NCBI GenBank assembly: GCA_965230045.1 | Contig: OZ245940.1 | Span: 682,001-746,000 of the forward strand | Source of the DNA: G963662905 sp965230045 | Lineage (GTDB): Bacteria; Bacteroidota; Bacteroidia; Bacteroidales; WRLA01 | Direction: 5' to 3' | DNA: 64,000 nucleotides | Shown: positions 26,396-34,007 of the stretch, piece after piece | How the letters are laid out: each line of letters opens with the position of its first letter | Position numbering within the stretch: the stretch's first letter is position 1 | Notes under the pieces: generated by a model | What the model saw: only the letters and a program-made list of their open reading frames with translations | Database searches by the model: none | Told to the model about the DNA's origin: nothing | Program-made: the position numbers and the translations under genes

Positions 26396-27625
26396 TTACA
26401 GAAGGGCTTTTTTCAGATTTTGATCAATAGCATCCAGGAAATCCTGAGTATTGAGGTAATGACTCTCGTTCAGCTCTTTGCCGTGGATGATAAGCGCAAG
26501 GTCTTTGGTCATTTTACCGCTTTCCACAGTTTTGATGCAGACATCCTCAAGGGTTTTGCTGAAGTGGATCAATGCATCGTTTCCATCCAGTTTGCCACGA
26601 TGTGCCAAGCCGCGTGTCCAGGCAAAAATGGAGGCAATGGGGTTGGTCGATGTGGCTTTGCCCTGCTGATGCTGGCGATAATGACGGGTTACGGTACCAT
26701 GGGCAGCTTCTGCTTCCATGGTTTTTCCGTCGGGGGTTACCAGAACAGAAGTCATCAGTCCCAGGCTGCCAAAGCCTTGCGCCAGTGTATCGCTTTGCAC
26801 ATCACCATCATAGTTTTTTGCAGCCCAAACAAAACCGCCTTCCCATTTCAGGGCAGCAGCAACCATATCATCAATCAAACGATGTTCGTAAGTGATTCCC
26901 AGATCATCCATTTGTGCTTTATAGCTTTCTTCATAAATTTCCTGGAAAATATCTTTAAACCGTCCGTCGTATTTTTTTAGAATGGTGTTTTTTGTCGAAA
27001 GATAAAGCGGCCATTTTTTCTTGATCGCCATCTGGAAACAGGAATGTGCAAAACCCTTTATGGATTCATCGGTATTGTACATGCTCATGGCAACTCCGCC
27101 TTCGCCCTGAAAATCATAAACTTCCCAGGTGCTGGCTTCTCCACCGTCTTCGGGTGTAAAAGTAAGTGTGAGTTTCCCTTTTCCTTTGATCACAGTATCC
27201 GTGGCACGATATTGATCGCCAAAAGCATGGCGTCCGATTACAATCGGTTTTTTCCAGCCGGGAACCAATCTGGGGATATTACTGATCATGATGGGCTCAC
27301 GGAACACTGTCCCACCAAGAATATTGCGGATGGTTCCGTTGGGCGAGCGGTACATTTCTTTGAGACCGAACTCTTCAACGCGATTTTCATCCGGAGTAAT
27401 GGTCGCACACTTGATGCCTACATTATATTTCTTAATGGCTTCGGCTGCATCAACAGTAACCTGATCGTCTGTGGCATCACGGTGCTCCATGCCTAAGTCG
27501 TAATACTTGATGTCCAGGTCGAGATAAGGGAAAATCAATTGATCCTTAATAAATTTCCAGATGATCCGGGTCATTTCGTCTCCGTCGAGTTCAACAACGG
27601 GATTGAGAACTTTAATTTTTTTCAT
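26396..27625 (-). CDS. icd: NADP-dependent isocitrate dehydrogenase, eukaryotic-like type
   Basis: Oxidatively decarboxylates isocitrate to 2-oxoglutarate, producing NADPH. The 409-residue product has the layout of the IDH1/IDH2-like family: VVELDGDEMTRIIWKFIKDQ (about 10-29), KCATITPDENRVEEF (73-87), SPNGTIRNILGGTVFREPI (about 94-112), the metal-binding IDDMVAAALKWEGGFVWA (about 250-267), DVQSDTLAQGFGSLGLMT and EAAHGTVTRHYRQH. NADP preference is inferred from the family. First gene of the icd-gltA operon; it diverges from the PspC gene. Confidence 0.95.
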   Translation of the reverse strand: MKKIKVLNPVVELDGDEMTRIIWKFIKDQLIFPYLDLDIKYYDLGMEHRDATDDQVTVDAAEAIKKYNVGIKCATITPDENRVEEFGLKEMYRSPNGTIRNILGGTVFREPIMISNIPRLVPGWKKPIVIGRHAFGDQYRATDTVIKGKGKLTLTFTPEDGGEASTWEVYDFQGEGGVAMSMYNTDESIKGFAHSCFQMAIKKKWPLYLSTKNTILKKYDGRFKDIFQEIYEESYKAQMDDLGITYEHRLIDDMVAAALKWEGGFVWAAKNYDGDVQSDTLAQGFGSLGLMTSVLVTPDGKTMEAEAAHGTVTRHYRQHQQGKATSTNPIASIFAWTRGLAHRGKLDGNDALIHFSKTLEDVCIKTVESGKMTKDLALIIHGKELNESHYLNTQDFLDAIDQNLKKALL

Positions 27626-27818
27626 GTTCTTAAAGGGCTTTTATTTGGTTATAAGTGGATATTAAGCACTTAATCGATGTAAAACTACTAAAAATATCCG
27701 ACACATCTTAATATCTACATTCTTAAGTATGTTGTATCGTCTTATTAACAATTTATTTGCCTCTTTGTTTTCGTTGGATTTTATTTTGAAATTATTTCAG
27801 CTTAAGTGTAACCCGGAA

Positions 27819-28376
27819 ATGAAGCCTGCGTCAAAAGGGAAAACCGAAAAATTTAATAACGTGCAACAATTCAAACAACTATACCGAAGCAGCAGCGATG
27901 TAATCCTGGGAGGGGTGTGCTCAGGACTGGGGCGCTACCTTAATATTGATACAACAATCATACGTATCGTGTTTATTCTCATAACCTTATTCCTTGGAAG
28001 CGGCGTGCTGCTCTATGTGCTCCTTTGGATTTTTGTGCCGATGGAGCCGGTCGGATATGAATTTGGAGATGCTTATAACAAAGACTTTAACAAAAATTTT
28101 AATGATGATAATATGGATCCACAAAATCAACAAAACCAGCAAAATCCTGATGAATTCATGAAGAATTATCAGAAACAACAAAAAAACAAAAAAGACAATG
28201 CCAATTTTGTCGGAGGTATCATCCTGATAACGGTCGGCTTGCTATTTCTAATCAGCGAGTATATCCCAAGGATCGACTTTGGCGACCTCTGGCCGATTAT
28301 CCTGATTGTTATCGGAGCCCTTATGCTCCGTAATAATTATCAGAACCGGAATAAAAATGGGGACCAGGCGCAATAA
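27819..28376 (+). CDS. PspC-domain membrane protein with LiaI/LiaF-like C-terminal segment
   Basis: The PspC domain is a small membrane domain associated with envelope-stress sensing. From ATG at 27819 the product has 185 residues. The PspC core is KQLYRSSSDVILGGVCSGLGRYL followed by a hydrophobic helix (IRIVFILITLFLGSGVLLYVLLWIFVP), then a polar Asn/Gln-rich linker (NMDPQNQQNQQNPDEF). It ends with two short hydrophobic segments (GGIILITVGLLFLISEYIP and LWPIILIVIGALMLR) of the type repeated in the next gene. An ATG at 27729 would add 30 residues with a hydrophobic stretch not typical of the family; both are possible, the shorter being preferred. Probably co-transcribed with the following gene, 41 bases on. 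Confidence 0.88.
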   Translation: MKPASKGKTEKFNNVQQFKQLYRSSSDVILGGVCSGLGRYLNIDTTIIRIVFILITLFLGSGVLLYVLLWIFVPMEPVGYEFGDAYNKDFNKNFNDDNMDPQNQQNQQNPDEFMKNYQKQQKNKKDNANFVGGIILITVGLLFLISEYIPRIDFGDLWPIILIVIGALMLRNNYQNRNKNGDQAQ

Positions 28377-28417
28377 GTTCTGGTGCAGTGTATTATTAAT
28401 TTTAAAATCAAATTACC

Positions 28418-29356
28418 ATGAAATTTAGAAACCTGTTTTGGGGCGCGCTGCTTGTAACCATTGGATTGCTTTTTGTGCTTAGAAATCTCGATATCATTGA
28501 TTTTAGCTGGTATTCATTTCTGGAACTCTGGCCTATGATACTTATCCTTTGGGGCGTGAGTATACTGCCTCTAAAGGATTTGTTCAAGGTGGTACTTGCA
28601 TTCCTGGTTATCGGATCTTCCGTGTTTTATGTGACTTATAATAATGATTATCACCATTGGGGATTCAGTGTCAACCATAGTGATATCGTAATTGACCGCG
28701 AAGATGATGAGGATTTTGATGAAGAATTCCATAACTGGTCGGATCAGCACCTCAAAGAGTCCTATAACGTTGAAGTACAAAAGGTTATGCTCGACTTTGA
28801 TGCCGCGGCCGGCAAATTTTATCTGGCCGACACTACGTTTGATATGATCGATTTTCAGTCGCGGGGCAATGTGGGGAACTATTATATGACTTCACGCGAT
28901 GACGACAGCCTGCGCTACATAAAAATAAGCCACGAGGAAGATATGCATATTAACGGGCCATACAAAAACCAGGCTGTTGTGCGCCTGAACCCCAATCCGG
29001 TTTGGGATATTGACCTTGATGTGGGTGCAGCCTCTATGGATCTGGACCTCAGCCCGTTTAAAGTTAAAAAACTGGATATTGACGGTGGTGCCAGTTCATT
29101 GAAAATTAAACTTGGTGATCGCTGCCTGGATTCCGACATCAGCATTGAGGCGGGAATGGCATCTATCGTGATCCGTGTACCCGAAACCGCCGGATGTGAG
29201 CTTAAAACCAGCAACTTCCTTTCGAGCAGAAACATCAAGGGTTTCGAACGCATCGACGAAAGTACCTTCCGGACACCCGATTTTGATGATAGCGAACAAA
29301 AAATCAAGGTCAGGATCGAAACGGCATTCAGTAGCTTTACTGTGAAGCGTTATTAA
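28418..29356 (+). CDS. LiaF-like membrane protein with toastrack (DUF2154-type) domain
   Basis: The 312-residue product has paired N-terminal membrane helices of the LiaI/LiaF type (NLFWGALLVTIGLLFVLRNL and LELWPMILILWGVSILPL) plus a third (VVLAFLVIGSSVFYV). An acidic connector (REDDEDFDEEF) leads into a repetitive beta-rich domain from about residue 125 to the end. That domain has turns such as DLDVGAASMDLDL, DGGASSLKIKL and EAGMASIVIRV, the hallmark of the toastrack domain found in envelope-stress sensors. It follows the PspC gene by 41 bases and shares its LWPMILI-type helix, so the two probably form one sensor or scaffold unit. No cognate histidine kinase is nearby. Confidence 0.85.
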   Translation: MKFRNLFWGALLVTIGLLFVLRNLDIIDFSWYSFLELWPMILILWGVSILPLKDLFKVVLAFLVIGSSVFYVTYNNDYHHWGFSVNHSDIVIDREDDEDFDEEFHNWSDQHLKESYNVEVQKVMLDFDAAAGKFYLADTTFDMIDFQSRGNVGNYYMTSRDDDSLRYIKISHEEDMHINGPYKNQAVVRLNPNPVWDIDLDVGAASMDLDLSPFKVKKLDIDGGASSLKIKLGDRCLDSDISIEAGMASIVIRVPETAGCELKTSNFLSSRNIKGFERIDESTFRTPDFDDSEQKIKVRIETAFSSFTVKRY

Positions 29357-29376
29357 GCGATAAAAATTTTATATGA

Positions 29377-30528
29377 TCAGATCCGGAGCAATTTATCCAA
29401 TTCTCCGGATTTTGTTGTTTTACCCACAATCTTTCCGTCTTTATCGATGACAAAATAAACCGGCAAATCGTTTTTCAGATAATAAGCCCGTATAACCGGT
29501 GAGTGCGGGGCTTTCAGGTCGCATAATTGCAGCCAGGGCATTTTGGCTCCATTAAGCGCCTGTTCCCAAAGTACACGCTGGCGATCAATTGAAATGCCAA
29601 CGAATTGCGTGTTTTTATGCTGCTTTTGAAGGTTCTTTAAAACCGGGACTTCCCTTAGGCAAGGATTGCACCAGCTGGCCCAAAAGCATAAGACGACTTT
29701 TTCCCCGAGGAAATTTTTCAGACTATATATTTTTCCACTGGTATCAGGCAAATTGAATTCCGGAGCCGGCTTCCCGTTTTCCAAACGCTCCATTGCCAGT
29801 TTCTCTTCGGCCAGCTCCTTTCGGTAATCGCTGATCCGCTTATGATGGTATTGCGCATGGACATTTTCCGGCTTATTTTGCATAAGTGCGCTGTCCAGCG
29901 TCTCGAAAATGTTCAGGTCATTTTCCAGTGTAAAAAGATTGTTTCTGCCCAAACGTGTGTTGATCATCAGCAATGTGGCAATACTTTTTTTGTTCGCCCG
30001 GATTACGGAATCCGAAAAATGCTTGTTGTCCAAAACGATTTGGTCATAAATTTTCATAAGGGAATCGCGGATTTCGGAGAAGTTTTTAAGATGTTTGTTT
30101 TCTTCAAAAGCTTCGCCAATTGCCTTGATTTTATTTTGGGCCTCTTGTTTCTTTTTGTTGTAGTAGAGCAGGAGGGCAGATTGCTCCGAACCCCTAATCC
30201 CGTATTCTTCGGAATTGTTGAGGTCAATATCGAGTTTAAGCACATCGCTTTCAGAAACACAAAGTGGGATTCCATTGCCATCAGGCAGTTTCAGTTGAAA
30301 AAGTCCTTCTCCTTTTACAGGAAGATTGAAGCGAACATTGCCAAAAGAAGAAAGCTCGGCACGCTCAATGGTATTCAGTTTGCCCGGCAGTATTTCCTGC
30401 ACTGATATTTCGCCCCCCTGAGCATTGGATACATTAATATAAAGTTCTGCCTGATTGGTGTGCGAATTGTTTTGGCAACTATATAGGCCAAGAAAGCCAA
30501 TGAAGATGATGATGGAACGATATTTCAT
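29377..30528 (-). CDS. TlpA-family thiol-disulfide oxidoreductase lipoprotein with DUF4369-like N-terminus
   Basis: The 383-residue product begins with a lipoprotein signal (IFIGFLGLYSC, lipid-modified Cys18). Residues about 30-110 are a beta-rich domain of the DUF4369 kind (NAQGGEISVQEI, RFNLPVKGEGLFQLKL), followed by a charged helical segment. The C-terminal thioredoxin fold from about 255 carries the redox-active WCNPC motif in LCFWASWCNPCLREVPVL and the cis-Pro region DLPVYFVIDKDGKIVG. Related lipoproteins reduce or isomerise disulfides on the periplasmic side of the envelope. No partner gene is adjacent; it converges on the LiaF-like gene. Confidence 0.9.
   Translation of the reverse strand: MKYRSIIIFIGFLGLYSCQNNSHTNQAELYINVSNAQGGEISVQEILPGKLNTIERAELSSFGNVRFNLPVKGEGLFQLKLPDGNGIPLCVSESDVLKLDIDLNNSEEYGIRGSEQSALLLYYNKKKQEAQNKIKAIGEAFEENKHLKNFSEIRDSLMKIYDQIVLDNKHFSDSVIRANKKSIATLLMINTRLGRNNLFTLENDLNIFETLDSALMQNKPENVHAQYHHKRISDYRKELAEEKLAMERLENGKPAPEFNLPDTSGKIYSLKNFLGEKVVLCFWASWCNPCLREVPVLKNLQKQHKNTQFVGISIDRQRVLWEQALNGAKMPWLQLCDLKAPHSPVIRAYYLKNDLPVYFVIDKDGKIVGKTTKSGELDKLLRI
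29381..29414 (+). terminator. Possible terminator for the LiaF-like gene, inside the 3' end of the TlpA gene
   Basis: ATCCGGAG (29381-29388) pairs perfectly with CTCCGGAT (29403-29410), followed by TTTTG in the plus direction. It overlaps coding sequence of the convergent gene. Confidence 0.4.
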
Positions 30529-30685
30529 ATCAGTGTGCTGTGTTTCAGTTTTATTTATTCAGGATCAGCTAACCAAATTGCTGTAATAGCCAACTTTTTC
30601 TCATTTTGTTTGTTATGCTTGCAAAATTAATGGAAAATCAGGCATATAAATAATAGGATCGCAAGGATTTCCACCTTGATAAAAC

Positions 30686-30715
30686 TTTGAATTAAAATAA
30701 ATAGTATATTTTTGC
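30686..30715 (+). promoter_or_regulatory. Putative promoter of ahcY
   Basis: TTTG (30686-30689) and TATTTTTGC (30707-30715) are 17 bases apart, a near-ideal Bacteroidota promoter, 45 bases upstream of the ATG. The remaining leader is too short for an S-adenosylhomocysteine riboswitch. Confidence 0.65.
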
Positions 30716-30760
30716 CGCCTGAAAATGCAATTTGACTGAAATAAATAAAGTTATAACATA

Positions 30761-32158
30761 ATGGATTATAAAATCGCTGATATTGGCCTGGCAGATTGGG
30801 GCCGAAAAGAAATTGAAATCGCTGAAAAGGAAATGCCCGGTTTGATGTCGCTCCGAAAAAAGTACGAAGGACAAAAACCTTTGGCAGGTTCCCGCATTAC
30901 AGGTTCATTGCATATGACCATCCAAACAGCAGTGCTTATTGAGACCCTTGTTGATCTCGGAGCAGATGTCCGTTGGGCAAGCTGTAATATTTTCAGCACG
31001 CAGGATCACGCAGCAGCTGCAGTTGTGCGCGATTCCAAAGTTCCGGTTTTTGCCTGGAAAGGTGAAACACTGAAAGAATACTGGTGGTGCACAAAGCAGG
31101 CACTTTCATTTGATGATGGAAAAGGCCCAAACCTTATTGTTGATGATGGCGGTGATGCTACTTTGCTCGTTCATATGGGTTATGAAGCCGAAAAAGATGC
31201 CGGCATCCTTGATAAAGAAGCCGAAAGCGAAGAAGAAGCTGAAATCCTTGCAATATTGAAGGATACACTCAAAGAAGATAATCAGAAGTGGCACCGTGCT
31301 GTGAAGGAAATCAAAGGGGTTTCCGAAGAAACTACAACAGGAGTGCACCGTTTATACCAGATGCACGAAAATGGCAAACTGCTTTTCCCGGCCATTAATG
31401 TGAACGACTCTGTTACTAAATCCAAATTTGATAACCTCTACGGATGCCGGGAATCACTGGCTGATGGAATTAAAAGAGCTACCGATGTGATGATTGCCGG
31501 AAAAGTTGTTGTCGTTCTTGGATACGGTGATGTGGGAAAAGGCAGTGCCAAAAGTATGCGTTCCTATGGTGCCCGTGTTATTGTAACCGAAATTGATCCG
31601 ATTTGTGCGCTTCAGGCTGCAATGGAAGGTTTCGAAGTGAGCACCATTGATGAAGCTTTGAAAGAAGGAAACATATTTGTGACCACAACCGGAAACAAAG
31701 ACGTGATCACAGCGGAGCATATGAGCCGCATGAAAGATGAGTCCATTGTTTGTAATATTGGCCACTTCGATAATGAAATTCAGGTAAGTAAATTGAACCA
31801 CTGGCCGGGTATCGAGAGAATCAATATAAAACCACAGGTTGATAAATACGTTTATGAAGATGGCCATTGTATTTATTTGCTCGCCGAAGGACGACTTGTT
31901 AATCTTGGCTGTGCAACCGGTCACCCATCATTTGTGATGAGCAACTCATTCACAAACCAAACATTGGCACAGCTCGACCTCTGGGAAAAAGATTATGAAA
32001 TCGATGTTTACCGCCTTCCGAAATATCTTGATGAAGAAGTGGCACGTTTGCACCTGGAGCAGCTGGGAGTTAAACTCACCAAGCTTTCACCAGAGCAGGC
32101 AGCATACATTGGCGTAAAAGTTGATGGCCCGTATAAACCGGAACATTACCGTTATTAA
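30761..32158 (+). CDS. ahcY: Adenosylhomocysteinase
   Basis: Hydrolyses S-adenosylhomocysteine to adenosine and homocysteine, relieving product inhibition of methyltransferases. The 465-residue product shows the whole family signature: YKIADIGLADWGRKEIEIAE at the N-terminus, GSLHMTIQTAVLIETL (about 48-63), SCNIFSTQDHAAAAV, NVNDSVTKSKFDNLYGCRES, the NAD-binding loop VVLGYGDVGKGSA (about 245-257), NIGHFDNEIQV, and the C-terminal PYKPEHYRY that completes the partner subunit's NAD site. It is a single-gene unit with its own promoter and terminator. Confidence 0.97.
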   Translation: MDYKIADIGLADWGRKEIEIAEKEMPGLMSLRKKYEGQKPLAGSRITGSLHMTIQTAVLIETLVDLGADVRWASCNIFSTQDHAAAAVVRDSKVPVFAWKGETLKEYWWCTKQALSFDDGKGPNLIVDDGGDATLLVHMGYEAEKDAGILDKEAESEEEAEILAILKDTLKEDNQKWHRAVKEIKGVSEETTTGVHRLYQMHENGKLLFPAINVNDSVTKSKFDNLYGCRESLADGIKRATDVMIAGKVVVVLGYGDVGKGSAKSMRSYGARVIVTEIDPICALQAAMEGFEVSTIDEALKEGNIFVTTTGNKDVITAEHMSRMKDESIVCNIGHFDNEIQVSKLNHWPGIERINIKPQVDKYVYEDGHCIYLLAEGRLVNLGCATGHPSFVMSNSFTNQTLAQLDLWEKDYEIDVYRLPKYLDEEVARLHLEQLGVKLTKLSPEQAAYIGVKVDGPYKPEHYRY

Positions 32159-32184
32159 AAATACCGGGTTTTAATATTAGGAAG

Positions 32185-32216
32185 CAGGCATTTGATTTTT
32201 CAGGTGCCTGTTTTTA
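32185..32216 (+). terminator. Rho-independent terminator after ahcY
   Basis: CAGGCA (32185-32190) pairs with TGCCTG (32205-32210) and is followed by five T residues, 26 bases after the stop. Confidence 0.65.
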
Positions 32217-32236
32217 GTTCAGAATGTTCGAGCTCG

Positions 32237-32257
32237 GACATTATGGACAAAAACTAA
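32237..32257 (+). repeat. Dispersed 21-mer, copy 2
   Basis: GACATTATGGACAAAAACTAA differs at one position from the copy at 14986-15006. It is preceded by the short palindrome CGAGCTCG and touches the 3' end of the convergent lipoprotein gene. Confidence 0.5.
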
Positions 32258-32688
32258 TTATAAACATGCAGTAAGCCTGTTGCACCATCAAGATAAGTAT
32301 TGTATTGCTTCAGGGGCAGTTTCGCTTTGCTGTTGTCGAGCGGGCTCCCATCGGTGAGGACAAATTGTGACATGCAACACGAGTCGATCGCGATCAAACC
32401 ACCATCGATTACTTCAACACGGGCACATTCCAATTCGGGATCAAAAGTACAGCAACGCTCAAAGGCCATATACTGGTTTTCATAGAGGTGATATATGATT
32501 ATTCCTTTATAACCACCGGTAACATATACCCAGTTTCCCGGAATATTCAGTTCACCGTATTCAATTGAAGCCGGATTAATCGTGAAATTTACCCGAACGT
32601 AGGGTATGTCGGCATAATCATCATTATCGCCACATGAGATTATGAAAAACATCAAAATCAAAGGCAAAATCAGTCTGGCTTTCTTCAT
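32254..32688 (-). CDS. Small lipoprotein, possible degenerate Rieske-like domain
   Basis: The 144-residue product begins with a lipoprotein signal peptide (ILPLILMFFIISC, Cys19). The mature part is beta-rich with YVRVNFTINPASIEYGEL, NIPGNWVYVTGGYKGIIIY, then two Cys pairs in FERCCTFDPELEC and AIDSCCMSQFVLTDGSPL, and a C-terminal PLKQYNTYLD. The order of elements resembles Rieske ferredoxin domains (two Cys-bearing loops, the second ending in a G-S-P turn), but the two His ligands expected after each Cys are absent. I infer a Rieske fold that has lost or altered its cluster. It stands alone between ahcY and an empty stretch. Confidence 0.8.
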   Translation of the reverse strand: MKKARLILPLILMFFIISCGDNDDYADIPYVRVNFTINPASIEYGELNIPGNWVYVTGGYKGIIIYHLYENQYMAFERCCTFDPELECARVEVIDGGLIAIDSCCMSQFVLTDGSPLDNSKAKLPLKQYNTYLDGATGLLHVYN

Positions 32689-33051
32689 TTAGGTGATTAT
32701 CATCGGGTTAAAATCATCTAACGGAAATGAAGACCTTTTATTTTTGATCAGCTGACTGTTTTTATGTATCAATGCTTTGATTAATCGTATTTACTGTCAA
32801 AATAGACAATAATGCCCGCGAATTATTCTTTTGAAGCGAAATTTCCTTTAGGATTAAATCACGCTTGATCATTTCATGGAAGCATTAAAAGAAAGAAATT
32901 CTATAAACCCTATGAGTTTGATTTTCATAAAAACATAAGGTGCAAATTGAATTACGGATATTAAAAAAAACAGTTATCTTTACCTGCAAATTGTTAAGAT
33001 GCAATTTATATCCATTTTAAGTATCATTAATTCTATATTTGCGTAAATTTT
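32689..33051. other. Intergenic stretch without a supported gene
   Basis: These 363 AT-rich bases lie between divergent small genes. They contain only open frames of about 20 codons or fewer, one TATTTTTG -7-like box on the plus strand (32739-32746) with no gene near it, and the promoter of the next gene at 33034. I see no hairpin, repeat or RNA signature strong enough to call. Confidence 0.6.
33034..33042 (+). promoter_or_regulatory. Putative -7 promoter element of the small coiled-coil lipoprotein gene
   Basis: TATATTTGC matches TAnnTTTG perfectly and ends nine bases before the ATG at 33052, implying a leader of only a few bases. Confidence 0.55.
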
Positions 33052-33393
33052 ATGAGGTTATTGACAGGCAAGCAGGTGCTGATTTTTATTCTGGTGTTAA
33101 GTCTGTCAGTTTTTATTGTTTCTTGTAAATCGAAACAGGCTGCTGCAGACAAAAGCCGTGAAGAGCAGCTCGAAAAGATTGAAGAAAGGCAAAGGGAGAA
33201 AGAGAAGGAGTTGCAGGAAGCCTACGAAAAAAAGCTGAAACGTATTTATGACGTTCAGGATGATATTGGCAAAGAAAGGCTAAGAAAAGCAAGAAGCGAT
33301 CAAAAAAAATGGAGCACTAAGGGTAAAAAGAAAAAAGGTTTTTTCTTGTTCCGATGGTTTAGCAAAGACAAAGCAGGAGCGACTTGCCGATAG
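33052..33393 (+). CDS. Small coiled-coil lipoprotein of unknown function
   Basis: The 113-residue product has a lipoprotein signal peptide (VLIFILVLSLSVFIVSC, Cys25). A highly charged helical region follows over residues about 33-70 (REEQLEKIEERQREKEKELQ), predicted as a coiled coil, and then a basic tail (KKWSTKGKKKKGFFLFRWFS). No enzymatic motif is visible. The shape suggests an envelope tether or structural lipoprotein, but I do not recognise the family. The next gene starts 20 bases downstream and is probably co-transcribed. Confidence 0.78.
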   Translation: MRLLTGKQVLIFILVLSLSVFIVSCKSKQAAADKSREEQLEKIEERQREKEKELQEAYEKKLKRIYDVQDDIGKERLRKARSDQKKWSTKGKKKKGFFLFRWFSKDKAGATCR

Positions 33394-33413
33394 TCTTAAT
33401 TTATGGGAAGATA

Positions 33414-33887
33414 ATGGAAGATTTTATATATATATTAATAGGTGTTGCCTGGCTGGTGTACAGTGTGTACAAAAGCCAAAATAAAACCAGAGCCGCTAAG
33501 AAACAGCCTGTACGTGATTACGATCAGGAAAGCGGTGATGGACATCATTCGGGAGGCGGACATCAGCAGGGCAGAAAACCTCAGGCTTTTGAAGAACTTC
33601 TTTCTGAAATTTTGGGAGAGGAACCTAAGCCGGCACCGGTAGTAGTTCCAAAGGCGGATTATTCTCCTCAGGAAAAATTGAAGAGAAAGTCCTATGATAA
33701 TTATTTTGAAACGACCCGAAATACTAAAACACCAGAATCGGTTGAATATAACAAGAGACGTGCCTCTTCTGTTCCTTCGGGGATTGAAGAGCATTTTGAT
33801 GATATAGAAGAACAAGAGTATCAATACGATTTCGATATACGAAAAGCAGTTATATACTCTGAAATTCTTAAAAGGCCTGATTATTAG
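33414..33887 (+). CDS. Single-pass membrane protein of unknown function
   Basis: From ATG at 33414, preceded by the purine-rich GGGAAGATA, the product has 157 residues. It opens with one membrane helix (MEDFIYILIGVAWLVYSVYK) and continues as a long polar, probably disordered cytoplasmic region with a His/Gly stretch (GDGHHSGGGHQQG), a short conserved-looking helix (FEELLSEILGEE, about 64-75), and a C-terminal IRKAVIYSEILKRPDY. Proteins of this layout are common in Bacteroidota, but I know no function. The TTG at 33384 that would extend it overlaps the preceding coding sequence and is not preferred. Likely in one unit with the upstream lipoprotein. Confidence 0.78.
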   Translation: MEDFIYILIGVAWLVYSVYKSQNKTRAAKKQPVRDYDQESGDGHHSGGGHQQGRKPQAFEELLSEILGEEPKPAPVVVPKADYSPQEKLKRKSYDNYFETTRNTKTPESVEYNKRRASSVPSGIEEHFDDIEEQEYQYDFDIRKAVIYSEILKRPDY

Positions 33888-33923
33888 TGCATTTACGTGT
33901 ATCACTGATAATTAGGTCTTAAT

Positions 33924-33931
33924 TATATTTG
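33924..33931 (+). promoter_or_regulatory. Putative -7 promoter element of the receptor-cargo-PorV unit
   Basis: TATATTTG matches TAnnTTTG, 76 bases upstream of the TonB-dependent receptor ATG. A second, weaker box (TAAATTTAC, 33953-33961) lies closer. Confidence 0.4.
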
Positions 33932-34007
33932 GAGATTAAGTTAAATTATTCATAAATTTACGCACTTTTTAAGCGCACGAAGAAATCTAACATAAATATT
34001 ACATGGT

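Noticed and set aside
30716..30760. A possible S-adenosylhomocysteine riboswitch before ahcY
   Set aside because: Only about 45 bases separate the promoter from the start codon, too short for the known riboswitch, and no pairing is visible.
32739..32746. A plus-strand TATTTTTG box suggesting an unannotated small RNA
   Set aside because: There is no -33 element, hairpin or terminator at a sensible distance; in AT-rich DNA such a box can arise by chance.
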